Shown here: piece by piece, positions 9,967-20,593 of the stretch | Numbering within the stretch: position 1 is the first letter of the stretch | Layout: the number at the start of each line of letters is the position of its first letter | Assembly (NCBI GenBank): GCA_009602735.1 | Contig: WELA01010110.1 | Coordinates: 1-47,957, forward strand | Direction: 5' to 3' | Length of the DNA: 47,957 nt | From: Mesotaenium endlicherianum | Lineage: Eukaryota > Streptophyta > Zygnematophyceae > Zygnematales > Mesotaeniaceae | The notes under the pieces: model-generated | Databases searched by the model: none | Seen by the model: only the letters and a program-made list of their open reading frames with translations | Told to the model about the DNA's origin: nothing | Program-made: the position numbers and the translations under genes

Positions 9967-11247
9967 ATGGCCGATCCTCAAGACCAACAGCAAGCTTTCG
10001 AAGGAAGCCCTTCCCCTCCAAGACACCCTCCTCCAGCGCCGATGGGAGAGCCCACTCAAGAAAATCTGCAACAACAAGAAGCACCACAAGGAGGAGCACA
10101 CCCTCCTCCAGCGTCGATGGGAGAGCCTACTCAAGGAAATCTGCAACAACAAGAAGCACCACAAGGAGGAGCACCGTCAAATCCCGTGGCAGCCGCTATA
10201 GCAAAGTTGACCCCACCACAAGGAGTTCCCGCAAATGAGTGGGCAGCCTTCCTAATGACCGTCCACAACCAAGTGGGCTTGGCCACCTATGAAGCAACCG
10301 TGCAAGCGTCAAGAGAAGCTATGGCTGCCATGGTTGCCCCTATTGCGAGCAATGCTCAAAATCCAGCCCCGGCTCAAGCGCCTCCACAAGAGCCAACGAG
10401 AGCAAGGAAACTCATCAAGCCCGGCAAACCCGACACTTTCAACCCCGGGAAAGGTGCCAACCTGAATTTATGGCTCTACCAAGTGGAGACGTACCTCGCA
10501 TTCCTTGAAGTACCCGAGGAGGACTACGTTCCCTTTGCCGTTACCTTACTTAGAGGAGCAGCAACATCATGGTGGCGTAACTATCAAGCGGCTATATATC
10601 AAGCTATGGCGCACCCCATGCTCGGCCAAGAGCCCCCACCATCATATGCAAGAAAGGCAGATTTTCGTGAGGTCCTCAAGAAGCAATTCATGCCCATCAA
10701 TGCAGAGAAGATTGCCTGAGGAAAGCTCCACCATCTCAAGCAAACGACGTCCGTTCAAGAGTATACATCCAGATTTCACGCCCTCACTCTTGAGATCCCC
10801 AACATGTCTCTCGAGGAGAAGATTGACCGTTACATCTTTGGCCTCAAACCCAAGGTGGCAAAGGAAGTGGAATTACGCGACTTGACGGACTTCTCAAAGA
10901 TCATTGAAGTGGCCCAAAAGGTGGATACCTTGGATTTCAAGCACTCCGTGCCTTCATCTTCACGGGTACCGACGACGCGGGTGTACGCAGCTCCTTCCAC
11001 ATCCGAATCTGGACCCACACCCATGGAAATCGGAGTTATTAAAAGGGACCCCGCGGCTGCCCGGAAGAGTGGAAGACCCTCCAATGACACTTATGATGCA
11101 AGAAACCAGCAAGGAGTGAAAGCAAGACTCTCCCCGGCTGAAAAAGAAGCTCTCATGACGGCTGGACTATGCTTCTATTGCAAGGAAAAGGACCATCGTG
11201 CACTCTCATGCCCCAAAAAGTTGTCAAAAAACGGACAGCGCCGGTAG
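9967..11247 (+). pseudogene. Family II gag (one nonsense codon)
   Basis: Capsid/nucleocapsid protein, about 426 codons, starting 24 bases after the primer-binding site. The N-terminus is Pro/Gln-rich with a 75-bp in-frame duplication (10024-10098 and 10099-10173; MGEPTQ, NLQQQEAPQGGA). The capsid-like core carries GKGANLNLWLYQVETYL, LLRGAATSWWRNY and, past the stop, QTTSVQEYTSRFHALTLEIPNM. The zinc knuckle is [14 protein letters not shown] (C-x2-C-x4-H-x4-C) at about 11170-11211. TGA at 10717-10719 breaks the frame where related Gags usually have Arg, consistent with CGA to TGA at a CpG. Both halves are in the same frame. The gene ends TAG 11245-11247, overlapping pol in the -1 frame. Confidence 0.9.
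10024..10173 (+). repeat. 75-bp tandem duplication in family II gag
   Basis: Two direct copies with a period of exactly 75 bases (25 codons) and a few substitutions, each encoding a PPPA-MGEPTQ-NLQQQEAPQGGA unit in the disordered N-terminal part of Gag. Confidence 0.85.
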
Positions 11248-14200
11248 GCCAGGAGCCTACCACCCCAAGACCCACTTCACGAGAAGGCAACACGCCAAGT
11301 GAGGTGGAGACCCCCGTTGAAGACGACGTTCCAGCCCCAATGAGTTTGAGAGGTTATCTTGGAGGAGAGAAGGTCCACATCTTGGTGGATAGCGGAGCTC
11401 AAGGCAACTTCATTGCTGCAGATTTTGCCACCAAGCACGGTATTACTATGCGAACTCTTGACCACGACGAGGAGATTATGATGCCCGATGGATTCTCCTA
11501 TACTACCCCTTCCAAGAAGACGTACCCCTTGGCACTCTCTATCAAGTCCTTCAAGGATAGAGTAGTGTTCTCCCCCATGCAATTGGGCAAGTACGACGTC
11601 ATCGTAGGGACGCCTTGGCTGACCAAGCACAACCCCCAAGTTGATTGGGGGACCGGTACTATCAAGATCAAGAATGACATCACTTCAAGAATCTGTATTT
11701 TGCGCGCAATCCAGAATATCCAGACCCAAGACATCGAGAAGCCGGCACACGAGATACTATTGTCCGCCCTCCAACTCAAGAGACTTGTGAGGAAGGGACA
11801 CGAGCTTCTTTTGGCCTTGATCACGCCAAAAGACATCAAGAAAGACATCGAGAGTCAAGAAGGCAGCCCCGTTCCCAAGGAGATACAAGAAGTCTTTGAG
11901 GACTACAAAGAAGTGTTCTCCCCGGAATTGCCCAAGGGCCTACCCCCCAAAAGATTCGTAGACCACAAGATAGAGTTGGAGCCCGGAAGCAAGCCCATCT
12001 CTCGGCCTACGTTCAAAATGTCATACACGGAGCTAGACGAAGTCAAGAAGCAAATCAAGGAGCTACTGGAGCATGGCTTCATTCGACCTAGCAAGTCGCC
12101 ATTTGGAGCCCCGGTGCTATTTGTCAAGAAGAAAGATGGTACCTTGAGGATGTGTGTGGACTATCGCGCCCTCAACAAGATCACCATCAAGAATCGATAC
12201 CCGCTGCCGCGCATGGATGAGCTCATGGACCGGCTGGTTGGAGCCAAGTACTTCACGAAGATTGACTTACGGAGCGGCTACCACCAGATTCGCATCGCAG
12301 AACCGGACATAGAGAAGACGGCATTCAGGACAAGATATGGACATTTTGAGTTCATGGTCCTGCCATTTGGACTCACCAACGCGCCAGCAACTTTCATGAC
12401 TATGATGAACACCATATTTCAGCCCATGTTGGACAGATTTGTGGTGGTATTCATCGATGACATCCTTATCTACAGCAAGACCCTTGAAGAGCATGCGAGA
12501 CACTTGAAAGAAGTCCTTGAAGTATTGAAGCAAAACAAGCTGTTTGCGAAGGAGTCAAAATGCGAGTTTGCCAAACAAGAAGTGGAGTTCCTAGGTCTCC
12601 ACGTGACTGCTGATGGCATCAAGATAGACCCCAAGAAGACCACGGTGGTGGAGGAATGGCCAACCCCCACGACCAAGAAAGAACTCCAGTCATTCTTGGG
12701 ATTTGCCAATTGGTACAGAAAATTCATCCAAGGCTTCTCGCACATAGCAGCCCCCCTGACAGATCTACTCAAGAAGGACAGGCTATATACATGGACCGAG
12801 AAAGAGGAAGAGGCATTTCAAGAGTTAAAGCGAAGATTGACCACATCCCCGGTGCTCACACTCCCAAGTCCAAACCCAGATTGGCCCTTCCACGTCATCA
12901 CCGATGCATCTTCCTATGCAATAGGAGCAATCCTGCTTCAAGACCAAGGCAAGGGACTGCAGCCCATCGCCTACGAGTCAAGGAAGCTAAATCCAGCCGA
13001 GCAAAATTATACAACCACGGAGCGAGAGGCATTGGCGATTGTACATGCCTTGAAGGTTTGGCGCTGCTACGTTGAAGGACGCAAAGTACTGGTCACCACG
13101 GACCACGAGGCGTTAAAGCACCTCCAAACGCAGCCGTATCTCTCAAGGAGACAAGCAAGATGGAGCGGATACTTGCAACAATACAACATCACGATTCAGT
13201 ACCAGCCCGGCAAGACAAACCCGGCTGACCCCCTCTCAAGACTGCAATTAAATGCAGTGATGGTATCCCTGAAGACAGATCTGGAAGCTCGATTTTCAGC
13301 CGCCTATGAAAGAGACCCTTACTACAAGAACGGAGAAGCAGCCTTGGACCCATGCAAGAAGCAAGAAGGCAATTATTGGGTGAGGCAAGATACGGGCCAG
13401 AGATGTGTTCCTAATGACTTAGACCTCCGGCTCTTGCTTCTACGAGAAGCACACGACAACCCTCTTGGAGGACACTTTGGAATCCTAAGGACCACGGGCG
13501 TTCTAGCTAGGACTTATTGTTGGCCAGGCATGTCTAAGCAAGTCAAGGAGTACTGCAGGAGCTGTGACACATGCCAAAGAATCAAGCCATCATCGCAAAA
13601 GGCGGGAGGACTCCTCCAACCACTACCAATCCCCGAAAGACAATGGACGGACATCTCAATGGACCTTATCGTGGACCTGCCCGTGACACCTCGAAGCCAT
13701 AATGCAATACTCACGGTGGTGGACAGACTTACCAAGATGGCTCATTTTATTCCCACGACGACTAATGCTACAGCACCACAACTTGCAAGACTCATCTTTG
13801 ACAACATCTTCCGACTCCATGGACTACCATCAAGAATTGTGCCAGATAGAGATCCAAGATTCACAAGCCATTTATGGAAAAATCTCTTCAAGAACTTGGG
13901 TACATCGCTGGATATGTCTACTGCCTACCACCCACAATCAGATGGGCAAACCGAGCGTATGAATCGTACCCTAAAGACCTCTCTAAAGGCCTACGTGTCT
14001 ACCCTCGAGCAAGACTGGGACATGTACTTGACCCCCCTCGAGTTTGCCTACAACAACACTACGCAGGCCTCTACCCAAGAGTCCCCATTCTTCCTCAACT
14101 ATGGCTTCCATCCAACCACGCCACTGAGCTTCACGGCTGGCCATGATGAAGTACCTGCAGCCACAGATTTTATGGAGACATTAGAAGCAGCCCTTACAGC

Positions 14201-14834
14201 AGCGAAGAAAGCTCTACAACACGCGCAAGATGCTCAAGCAAGAGTGGCGAACAGATCCAGAAGAGAAATTACGTACAGAGTGGGTGACAACGTGTTACTA
14301 TCATCCAAGAACATTTCCCTGAACAACAGGCCTGCCGGCAGCAAGTTCTCTCCCAAGTATTTGGGACCCTTCAAGATTATCCAGCAAGTCAACCCCGTTG
14401 CTTTCAAGCTAGAACTTCCCCAGACTATGCACATCGACCCCGTATTCCACGCTTCCCTCTTCAAGCCGTATGTGCAACCCGACAACAAGTTCCCAGGACG
14501 TGTGACAACCCCACCAGCCCCAACAATTGTGGATGATCATTTGGAGTACGAAGTAGAAGACACAGTGGCTATGAGAAATTTCAGGAGACAGCAGCAATAC
14601 TTGATCAAGTGGAAAGGATATCCAGATTCGGAGAATAGTTGGGTGGCGGCGCACTACCTTGACAAAGTTCATAGAAAGTTGAAGCGCTTCCATACCGCCA
14701 ATCCCCATCTTGGACCAGCCCCAAGTCTCTCTACTAAAAGCCCGGAGACTTCAGGGAGGCAGCCTGCCACCATTAAGAAGCAGCAGAAGACCCCTTGGAG
14801 GCAGCCTGCAAGAACCACAAAGAGGAAAAAATGA
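11169..14834 (+). CDS. Family II chromovirus pol (intact; protease, RT, RNase H, integrase, chromodomain)
   Basis: Open frame with no stop, about 1,200 residues beyond the frameshift point. Domains: aspartic protease ([12 protein letters not shown] about 11380; VGTPWL); RT ([19 protein letters not shown] about 12130-12185; [25 protein letters not shown] about 12452); RNase H ([16 protein letters not shown] about 12895; [22 protein letters not shown]); integrase finger (H...H...SCDTCQ about 13560-13578); DDE core ([28 protein letters not shown]); GPY/F segment ([18 protein letters not shown]); chromodomain (LEYEVEDTV...YLIKWKGYP...SW about 14540-14645); basic tail. The ATG at 11169 is out of context, so translation most likely enters by -1 frameshifting at 11232. 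This is the best-preserved polymerase in the window and could in principle be active in trans. Confidence 0.93.
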   Translation: MLLLQGKGPSCTLMPQKVVKKRTAPVGQEPTTPRPTSREGNTPSEVETPVEDDVPAPMSLRGYLGGEKVHILVDSGAQGNFIAADFATKHGITMRTLDHDEEIMMPDGFSYTTPSKKTYPLALSIKSFKDRVVFSPMQLGKYDVIVGTPWLTKHNPQVDWGTGTIKIKNDITSRICILRAIQNIQTQDIEKPAHEILLSALQLKRLVRKGHELLLALITPKDIKKDIESQEGSPVPKEIQEVFEDYKEVFSPELPKGLPPKRFVDHKIELEPGSKPISRPTFKMSYTELDEVKKQIKELLEHGFIRPSKSPFGAPVLFVKKKDGTLRMCVDYRALNKITIKNRYPLPRMDELMDRLVGAKYFTKIDLRSGYHQIRIAEPDIEKTAFRTRYGHFEFMVLPFGLTNAPATFMTMMNTIFQPMLDRFVVVFIDDILIYSKTLEEHARHLKEVLEVLKQNKLFAKESKCEFAKQEVEFLGLHVTADGIKIDPKKTTVVEEWPTPTTKKELQSFLGFANWYRKFIQGFSHIAAPLTDLLKKDRLYTWTEKEEEAFQELKRRLTTSPVLTLPSPNPDWPFHVITDASSYAIGAILLQDQGKGLQPIAYESRKLNPAEQNYTTTEREALAIVHALKVWRCYVEGRKVLVTTDHEALKHLQTQPYLSRRQARWSGYLQQYNITIQYQPGKTNPADPLSRLQLNAVMVSLKTDLEARFSAAYERDPYYKNGEAALDPCKKQEGNYWVRQDTGQRCVPNDLDLRLLLLREAHDNPLGGHFGILRTTGVLARTYCWPGMSKQVKEYCRSCDTCQRIKPSSQKAGGLLQPLPIPERQWTDISMDLIVDLPVTPRSHNAILTVVDRLTKMAHFIPTTTNATAPQLARLIFDNIFRLHGLPSRIVPDRDPRFTSHLWKNLFKNLGTSLDMSTAYHPQSDGQTERMNRTLKTSLKAYVSTLEQDWDMYLTPLEFAYNNTTQASTQESPFFLNYGFHPTTPLSFTAGHDEVPAATDFMETLEAALTAAKKALQHAQDAQARVANRSRREITYRVGDNVLLSSKNISLNNRPAGSKFSPKYLGPFKIIQQVNPVAFKLELPQTMHIDPVFHASLFKPYVQPDNKFPGRVTTPPAPTIVDDHLEYEVEDTVAMRNFRRQQQYLIKWKGYPDSENSWVAAHYLDKVHRKLKRFHTANPHLGPAPSLSTKSPETSGRQPATIKKQQKTPWRQPARTTKRKK
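11226..11261 (+). promoter_or_regulatory. Probable -1 ribosomal frameshift signal, family II gag/pol
   Basis: In the gag frame the codons read tcA AAA AAC, the classic X XXY YYZ heptamer A AAA AAC (11226-11232), 12 bases before the gag stop codon. After a 10-base spacer come GGTAGGC (11243-11249), a CAGGA loop and GCCTACC (11255-11261): a perfect 7-bp stem. Pol is open in exactly the -1 frame through this point. Confidence 0.8.
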
Positions 14835-15606
14835 CATTAGACACTTTTCTCTTCTTGCAGNCTCGTCTTGCAATTTCTGGACAGAAAACTAAAACTGCTA
14901 CTGGCGATAGCTCTCTTCATAATAAATTCTGAAAATTTACTTGGCTGTAGTCCATGAGTAGCCGGTCATTTAGAGTCCAAGTTTGCTCAATTTGGAGCAT
15001 TGGTGCGAGAGATATGATGCTCTAAGTAGAAGGGGGTCAGGCTGCTGGCATTGTTAGGGCAGAATATGCCTTCTCACATTGTGCCCTCCCCTGAACTTCG
15101 AATGCTCTGAAACTCAAGACTCTGGTAAAACATCTTATAGCGCCCAGTTTGTGACTTAGTTTGCAGCATTTGGAGAAGCATAGAAGGACTCATGCTTTTC
15201 AGAAGTTTCTGCACAGATTTGGAGGAGTGCCTACTCTCTCAGCTCTCAACAACACTCCAGAGATTAGAATGCTCTCAAATTTGGTGACCCGGTAGAGTTC
15301 TTTAACACGGTCCGTATGGCACTCAAATTTCTAAATTTGGAGCAGTTCTGTGGACGCTATGAATTTTTGAGTTAGTGGCAGATTCTGAGCCAACTTGTAC
15401 AATTTTCTTTATCATTAAGGAGTAGGCTAGCCAATAAGGTCACATCACCTACGACCTTGCCTAGTCTACCTTACATGTGTAGCACCTGACTTGGCGCCTT
15501 TGACTAGTCCTCTTCACATGTGTGGCATCTGACTTGAAACTGTTGACTAGTTTGCTCCACATGTGTAAGACCTGACTTGACGCGCCGAGACGTCGCTTTT
15601 TCTATC
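14835..15606 (+). other. Family II 3' non-coding region
   Basis: About 770 bases between the pol stop and the polypurine tract, with no ORF worth reporting. It holds scattered TTTGGAG motifs and ends in the 43-bp tandem repeats listed separately. One N lies at 14861. Confidence 0.7.
15473..15586 (+). repeat. 43-bp tandem repeat before the family II polypurine tract
   Basis: Units start at 15473, 15516 and 15559, a period of exactly 43 bases and about 2.6 copies. The shared core is ACATGTGT followed by CTGACTTG, with TTGACTAGT in the first two units. The array ends about 20 bases before the G-rich tract. Confidence 0.8.
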
Positions 15607-15616
15607 GGGGGGGTGA
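15607..15616 (+). promoter_or_regulatory. Polypurine tract, family II
   Basis: GGGGGGGTGA immediately precedes the 3' LTR start TGTAGTG. The family III tract (GGGGGATGA before TGTA) is alike in position and ending. Confidence 0.7.
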
Positions 15617-16119
15617 TGTAGTGATTTGAGTTATTATATATTAGTTTGCATATATTTTAATGTTTTCAAATATATTTGGAGTAGTATTGTGTGGAGTCAA
15701 GTGTGAATAGGTACTCTAGTAACTTGGTTCATGTCCTTTAAACCTTCCAAGGCATTTTCGAAGTTAGAGGAAAGACCTAGAAGAACTCCATGTGGCAAAA
15801 GTCAAATGTGCCATTTTTAGGTCAAAAGGACATGTGTACATTATTCTAGAAAGAGGTGGCAAGTTTTGGGATGTGTTGGGTGCCAACACATCAACATACA
15901 CTTTCCTCGAACTTACTTATGTAGCAAGTATATGAACAAGAGCTAGAACATAGAAAGACATTCCAGAATCAGTCTTGTACTTGCCAAAATCCAGAAATAT
16001 ATTAACTTTCAAGAAGCCATCTCTCTTTCAAGAAGCTACCACTTGTGTTCAAAGATCCTTGTCTTGAATAGATAAAGTATTCTGTTTTACTAAGTACTTT
16101 ATCTATCTGTTTCACTACA
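15617..16119 (+). repeat. Family II 3' LTR (503 bp)
   Basis: Same length and ends as 9427-9929, with about 10 substitutions by eye, three of them clustered at 15902-15915. Unlike a normal 3' LTR, it is followed by family II primer-binding site and leader sequence, not by the interrupted host element. Confidence 0.92.
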
Positions 16120-16153
16120 GTGGTATCGGAGCTAGGCACTTTGGTAGCACAAG
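16120..16153 (+). mobile_element. Stub of a second family II leader (primer-binding site plus 5' leader)
   Basis: The 34 bases after the 3' LTR are identical to 9930-9963: TGGTATCGGAGC and the leader up to GCACAAG. The sequence then jumps to family I pol. The joint shares AAG with both sources, as expected of a microhomology deletion that removed the rest of a second family II copy together with part of B pol. Confidence 0.8.
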
Positions 16154-16416
16154 GTGATTCACTGTTCACAGGCCGGTTACCTGTCCAACCGGGACCGGTC
16201 CCCGCTGTCCGGCACGGCGATCCTGAGGAATATGAGGTCGAGGAGATTTTAGACGCTGGCTCGGTCAATCGATCGTCTAAATATGTCATGAAGTACCTCA
16301 TCCGATGGAAGGGTTACGATGCCTCTGGGGGCACTTGGGAATTTAAGGACCATTTGACCAATGCCAAAGGGGCGTTGAAACGGTTCCACCTTCGGGCGGC
16401 TGGAGCCCCTCCATAA
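16154..16416 (+). pseudogene. Family I pol C-terminus with chromodomain (end of copy B)
   Basis: Resumes family I pol at the position equal to about A 3217 and runs in frame to TAA 16414-16416. It contains the chromodomain (EYEVEEILDAGSV...[17 protein letters not shown]) and basic tail. It is the severed 3' end of the pol gene that stops at 9426. Confidence 0.88.
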
Positions 16417-16466
16417 CGGTCATTTCAGTTGACACGGGAAGGTGACAGGAGGTCCTGTCTCCATAT

Positions 16467-16539
16467 AAGTTGGAGGGGAATGCGACAGTTAGTGACAGTT
16501 CTGACAGGCAGCCCACCTTTAAAATTAAGTTGGAGGGAG
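16467..16539 (+). promoter_or_regulatory. Two internal polypurine-tract-like motifs, copy B
   Basis: AAGTTGGAGGGG (16467-16478) and AAGTTGGAGGGAG (16527-16539) lie between pol and ORF2 and share the core of the true tract at 18500-18512. Copy F has both at matching places (27906-27918 and 27847-27858, minus strand). Confidence 0.5.
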
Positions 16540-16740
16540 TGGTATTCTCTGATCACCATATTACACACTCAACCTGCGCTCACACTCACTTGCTCTCCAA
16601 CTCAATTTTCCCTTATATTCACTCACACCAGGTATTCCACCCTAGGAACTCTCCCGATCGCGTTCCTCTTCATCAAGGGCACTCAATAGCGGCAAAATAT
16701 CATGACCTCACTAACTGCATTGTGTTTATGATTGAGCAGG

Positions 16741-18427
16741 ATGACTCAAAAGTCGGAACTCAAGAGGAAGAGAAGGGCGGAAGAGGCACATGCAGAATAC
16801 TTGCAATTCCGTGGAGACATCGAATCATCTTCCATCTCCGCTCGGGAATCACAACGACTCCAACAACAGCGGGAGGCACAGAAGAAGAAGGAGGAGGAGG
16901 AATAGGCCAGACTGAGGCAGGAAGAAATGGACAGAAAAGCTGCAGAGGAGGCCAAGAAAGCAGAGGAGGAGAGGCAAGCTGAGGAGAAGCGGAAGCAGCA
17001 GGCTGAAGAAGAAGAACAGAGGAGAATCAGCAGCTACCGCTACACAGTGTTGGGCAAGGGCTTTGATCTACTGGAGGAGGCCTTCAAGTATGCCCAGAGA
17101 AGTCGCAGTGAGTCGCAGAAGGAAATCCTCCAGAGGGAAGGGGAGACATCCGAAAACTTTGACAAGTATATAGAGGTCGGCACAGGGCTCCTCCTCTACC
17201 ACGATTACGCCAGGATGGTAGAATATACGGTCAGAGAGGCCAAGGCAATGGCCCAGGTGAACGAAGCAGGGGCGGTCTCGATTCCTGGTATCTGGGGGGA
17301 AGATAGGGTCATCAGGATGATCCCCATGGACGCGGACAGCTTCAAGGACTCAACACCCCACAACAGGTTCAAGGCCATGTACAATGAGGTGGAGAGGAGG
17401 AGCTGGGAATTCTTGGCTAGGGAAACCAGTCAGCTGGACTTTGCAGGGCACTGGTACCCTTGTACTCTNATAAAAAGACAAACGCTGCCTTCTTCCAAAA
17501 GCCCACTGATTGGCGGTGGATGACCATCAACATGAGGGACCAGCAGAATGACAGGGCGACGGATGAGGATTTCCTGACAGACCTAAAGGGGAACATAGTA
17601 TTGCCCCCTCACATTGCGGCTTGGGACCCAAGATTGGATGGAGTCAGAGACTGCATGAGCCAAGAGATGCAGGGGGACAGAAGCAGGGCCCGAGAGTCAT
17701 TCTCCAAAGGGAAGCACGCTTATGCCAAATGTGCAAGTAAGCAGGGGGAAAAGGACCTCTATGCGGTCCGGACTCAGCAGCCCCCACCAGCACCCAAAAG
17801 GGGAAGGTCAATAGGATATTCTTTTTCTCGGGAAGAGCTGGAGCAGCTGACAGAGTTGACCCCAGAAGTCTCAGAGGAACCCGGGGACGGCGAGGAGGAG
17901 GAGTCAGAGGAAGACGAGGAGGAAGGCGAGGAGGAAGACACTAGCCCCGCCGTAATCCTGACACCTGCCACAACCCTGTAAGGGAGAAGACGGGGTTGGC
18001 CCTGCAGCAACTCGCTCAAAAGGAGGATATCACTTGGCTGGGAATTACCAGAGGACACAGCCCATCTCCAGGCAAGGAGACCCAGTCAGACAGGGCAGAC
18101 AGGAGGGCTGCTTGGGAGATAGCCAGAGGCCGGCCAGCATCTCCCTCGNGGCCAGCATCTCCCTCGCATAGAGGGCATGTACCCTTGGCTCATGTCATGC
18201 AACACCCTTCTGGGATGCCGGTATACGTACCTGTCAGCTTGAGGGCTGCCCAGGAGAAGGCTGCCTCCCTTCAGTTTCAGACTGTGCAGGATGAAATAGC
18301 CCAGTTATTGCGTTCTCCGCCGGGTCCTGACACGGAACCTCCTTCTCTGACAGGCTTCAGAAGACCCCAAGACAAAAGGAGGTCTGGCTCCCCTGAGTAT
18401 AGGGCCTCAGGGACATCTCCCTCCTAA
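16741..18427 (+). pseudogene. Family I accessory ORF2, beta type, copy B
   Basis: Begins ATG 16741, directly after GAGCAGG. It has the same plan as the alpha gene: charged coiled-coil start, conserved central domain (RYTVLGKGFD, LLLYHDYARMV, DSFKDSTPHN, YNEVERRSWEFLARE, PTDWRWMT, LPPHIAAWDPRL, FSKGKHAYAK), acidic run, and a GHVPLA/GMPVYV tail ending RRP. Breaks: TAG 16903-16905 (CAG in copy F), a frame change at the N at 17469, TAA 17979-17981 caused by a small frameshift (F reads through), and an N at 18149 between duplicated ends. Against the alpha protein it is clearly homologous but much changed outside the blocks named. Confidence 0.85.
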
Positions 18428-18477
18428 GGGCAGCAGGCTGGGGATAAGAGGGACAGCACGCTGTTATTAGTGTTAGT

Positions 18478-18494
18478 GTTGTCGAGGCGACAAC
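18478..18494 (+). promoter_or_regulatory. Conserved hairpin upstream of the polypurine tract (copy B)
   Basis: The same GTTGTCG-AGG-CGACAAC inverted repeat as at 5501-5517, 6 bases before the polypurine tract. Confidence 0.7.
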
Positions 18495-18499
18495 ATGAT

Positions 18500-18512
18500 A
18501 AGTTGGAGGGAT
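18500..18512 (+). promoter_or_regulatory. Polypurine tract, copy B
   Basis: AAGTTGGAGGGAT directly precedes the LTR start TGTAATGAATC. Confidence 0.72.
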
Positions 18513-19234
18513 TGTAATGAATCAGTATACTGGTTGACATAATATTTATTTAAATAATATACTTAAATAAGTTCAGCCTGCTGAACTCTAGTTAACAATC
18601 AGTCTGCTGGACTTTATACTTAATATCAGTTTAATTACTCAAGCCGGAAGTAGCAGGCTGAGGTCATCTTAAGTCAGATTGCTGACACATTCTTTGACAG
18701 CCAGCTGACTTCCGTACTCGGTAGCAGCGAACTGCCTCGATATGCATCTAAGTGTGGTATGCTAGATGAATGGCCAGATGACATCCCTATGATGGATGGC
18801 TATTCGGGATGATGGGAGATGGCGGTGGATTTGGTTAACCGAGGTCCTACCAACGTGGTTAACTCCCGGGTAGGCGGTGCCATCGCACTGACCGTTGAAC
18901 AGTAAACTCATTCCATGTACATATGCTAGGCATTGCTCTCGAGTTCGGCATTCGGAAACGAGGCCAACTCTCTTGTACAGCTTACTGAGAGAGATCTGAA
19001 TCCAAGGCGAGAAGCCATTGATACGCACTGTCTTCTAACCTTGCTTATGTATGAGTTTATTGATTTGCATTATTGATGCTAGTTTACTCGCATTTGACTG
19101 ACGAGTATTATTCACTGCTAGTGTGTTGTCCTTTGCCGTTAAACCAGTTAACGGAAAATACCATAAAGATTACTTGCTGATATAAAGATCTTTATTAACT
19201 GTCAATCGCCTATTTGGTAAGTCGATTCATTTCA
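18513..19234 (+). repeat. Family I 3' LTR of copy B (beta type)
   Basis: 722 bp from TGTAATGAATC to GATTCATTTCA. U3 keeps the perfect palindrome GTTCAGC-CT-GCTGAAC (18571-18586) but is otherwise markedly different from the LTR at 5536. From about the ACACATTCTTTGACAGCC segment onward the two are almost identical. It abuts truncated family III gag. Confidence 0.9.
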
Positions 19235-19801
19235 AGCGGTAGCCTCGGGTGCAATTGGTTGAAATTGCCTCTTCAAGCCTTCAAATAGCTGATCAACAGT
19301 AGCAGGAACTCCAGACAGCTGCTCTTCTCGTTCATACCAAGCTCCAGCACTCTTCTGCAGCAAAGTTATGACAAAGGCGACTTGCCTGTCAGGCGTGAGC
19401 GCAGAATACTCCATAAACTTCTTCACTCCAAAAATCCATTGATGAACAGGCGGCGATCCACGCTCTCCAGTATAAACTTCAGACTTAGGCGCACGCACTC
19501 CCGATGCGGGTGGCATAATTGGTTGCACCACTGGATTAGCATGGATTGGTGGCACAACAGGTGCAGGTGCCGAACTCGTCGAAGCTGCGTTCCCCATAAC
19601 AACTCGCACCATTCTCTCCACCTCCGCGCGCATATTTTGTTGAAATTGGGTGTAGACTTCTCCTTCAATTGCATTGGCCATTTGCCTTAGCATCGCCTGC
19701 ATCTCTTGATGCTCTCTCGTCATCGTTGGTGCTGCCTGCTGTCCCGCGCGCTCAACATGCTCGACATGTTCGCCTCCTCCAACTGCCGGCTGTGACTCCA
19801 T
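19235..19801 (-). pseudogene. Family III gag, N-terminal part (copy I)
   Basis: The first 189 codons of a Gag on the minus strand (MESQPAVGGGEHVEHVE; WIFGVKKFMEYSALTPDRQVAF; KSAGAWYEREEQL; FQPIAPEATA), cut where the family I LTR begins. It is close to the E copy at 34633. At the codon where E has TGA (35101), this copy keeps CGA, which shows that E was mutated there. The remainder of the element is not in the window. Confidence 0.88.
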
Positions 19802-19824
19802 AATATAATATGCAAACTAGCCCA

Positions 19825-19836
19825 GCTCCGATATCA
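19825..19836 (-). promoter_or_regulatory. Primer-binding site, family III copy I (degenerate)
   Basis: On the minus strand it reads TGATATCGGAGC, one change from the TGGTATCGGAGC of copy E, two bases inside the LTR end. Confidence 0.7.
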
Positions 19837-19838
19837 GA

Positions 19839-20593
19839 TGAAAGGGGCAGAGTGCCCTAGTGGAAGCGTAGTAATTCACGAGGAAAGGAACTAGTTGCAA
19901 TCATACTAAAGAGTGCAGCGGCATGTCACTAGGAAAGCTTAGGAAAATTACTTGACATTTTGAGGAGCAAGAAATTGCTCACAAATGAACTAGGATGAAA
20001 GGCCTTGTCATTACCAACACGTAGAAATTTACATAAGTGAAAAGTGATAAGAAGTGAAGTAGTTATGTCTATTTATAGTTTTCTACGATGGCCGCTCGCC
20101 CCTAGGCGGGAGGGCCGCTTAGCAACGGATTTTCCTAAGTGTTTGTCAAATCGCCCGTTCCAGAATATTCGTGAGAAAGCCAGATCCGTCTCATCTGACG
20201 TGTCGGGCCGATTTGACGTCCACATGCATGCATCGAAATATCTAGAATATACTAATTTAGACGCGCTAGGCTAATCCGAAACTTCTAGGTAAATCGACCT
20301 AGTCGGCACTCCGCGTCAGCCAAACTTACGTGAAGGTTTGAATTCACTCTAACGGCCCAAATCGCTCGACGCTGTCGATCAATCCGACGGTCGCGCTCAC
20401 TGCGAATTAAGGACAGTCGTCAACCGACCTCACAACTAATTAAACTTTGGCAATCCATAACTCTCTCAATACTTGACCAAATTCAATGAACTTTGTATCA
20501 AAATGACCACTAAAATGCACTCTACACTACTATACAATCAAAACATACTTTCATAAAACTCAAAAATGCACTTTATAAACCTATGACCTTACA
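19839..20593 (-). repeat. Family III 5' LTR, copy I
   Basis: About 755 bp on the minus strand, from TGTAAGGTCATAGG to TTTCA, alignable throughout with 33853-34595 and 39250-39988. The outer end falls inside the hAT transposase reading frame, so the element inserted there. Confidence 0.85.

Noticed and set aside
12656..13075. Second plus-strand ORF overlapping family II pol
   Set aside because: Out-of-frame shadow of the RT/RNase H region with no motif of its own.
15473..15586. CRISPR array
   Set aside because: The 43-bp units are directly adjacent with no unique spacers and lie inside a retrotransposon 3' region.
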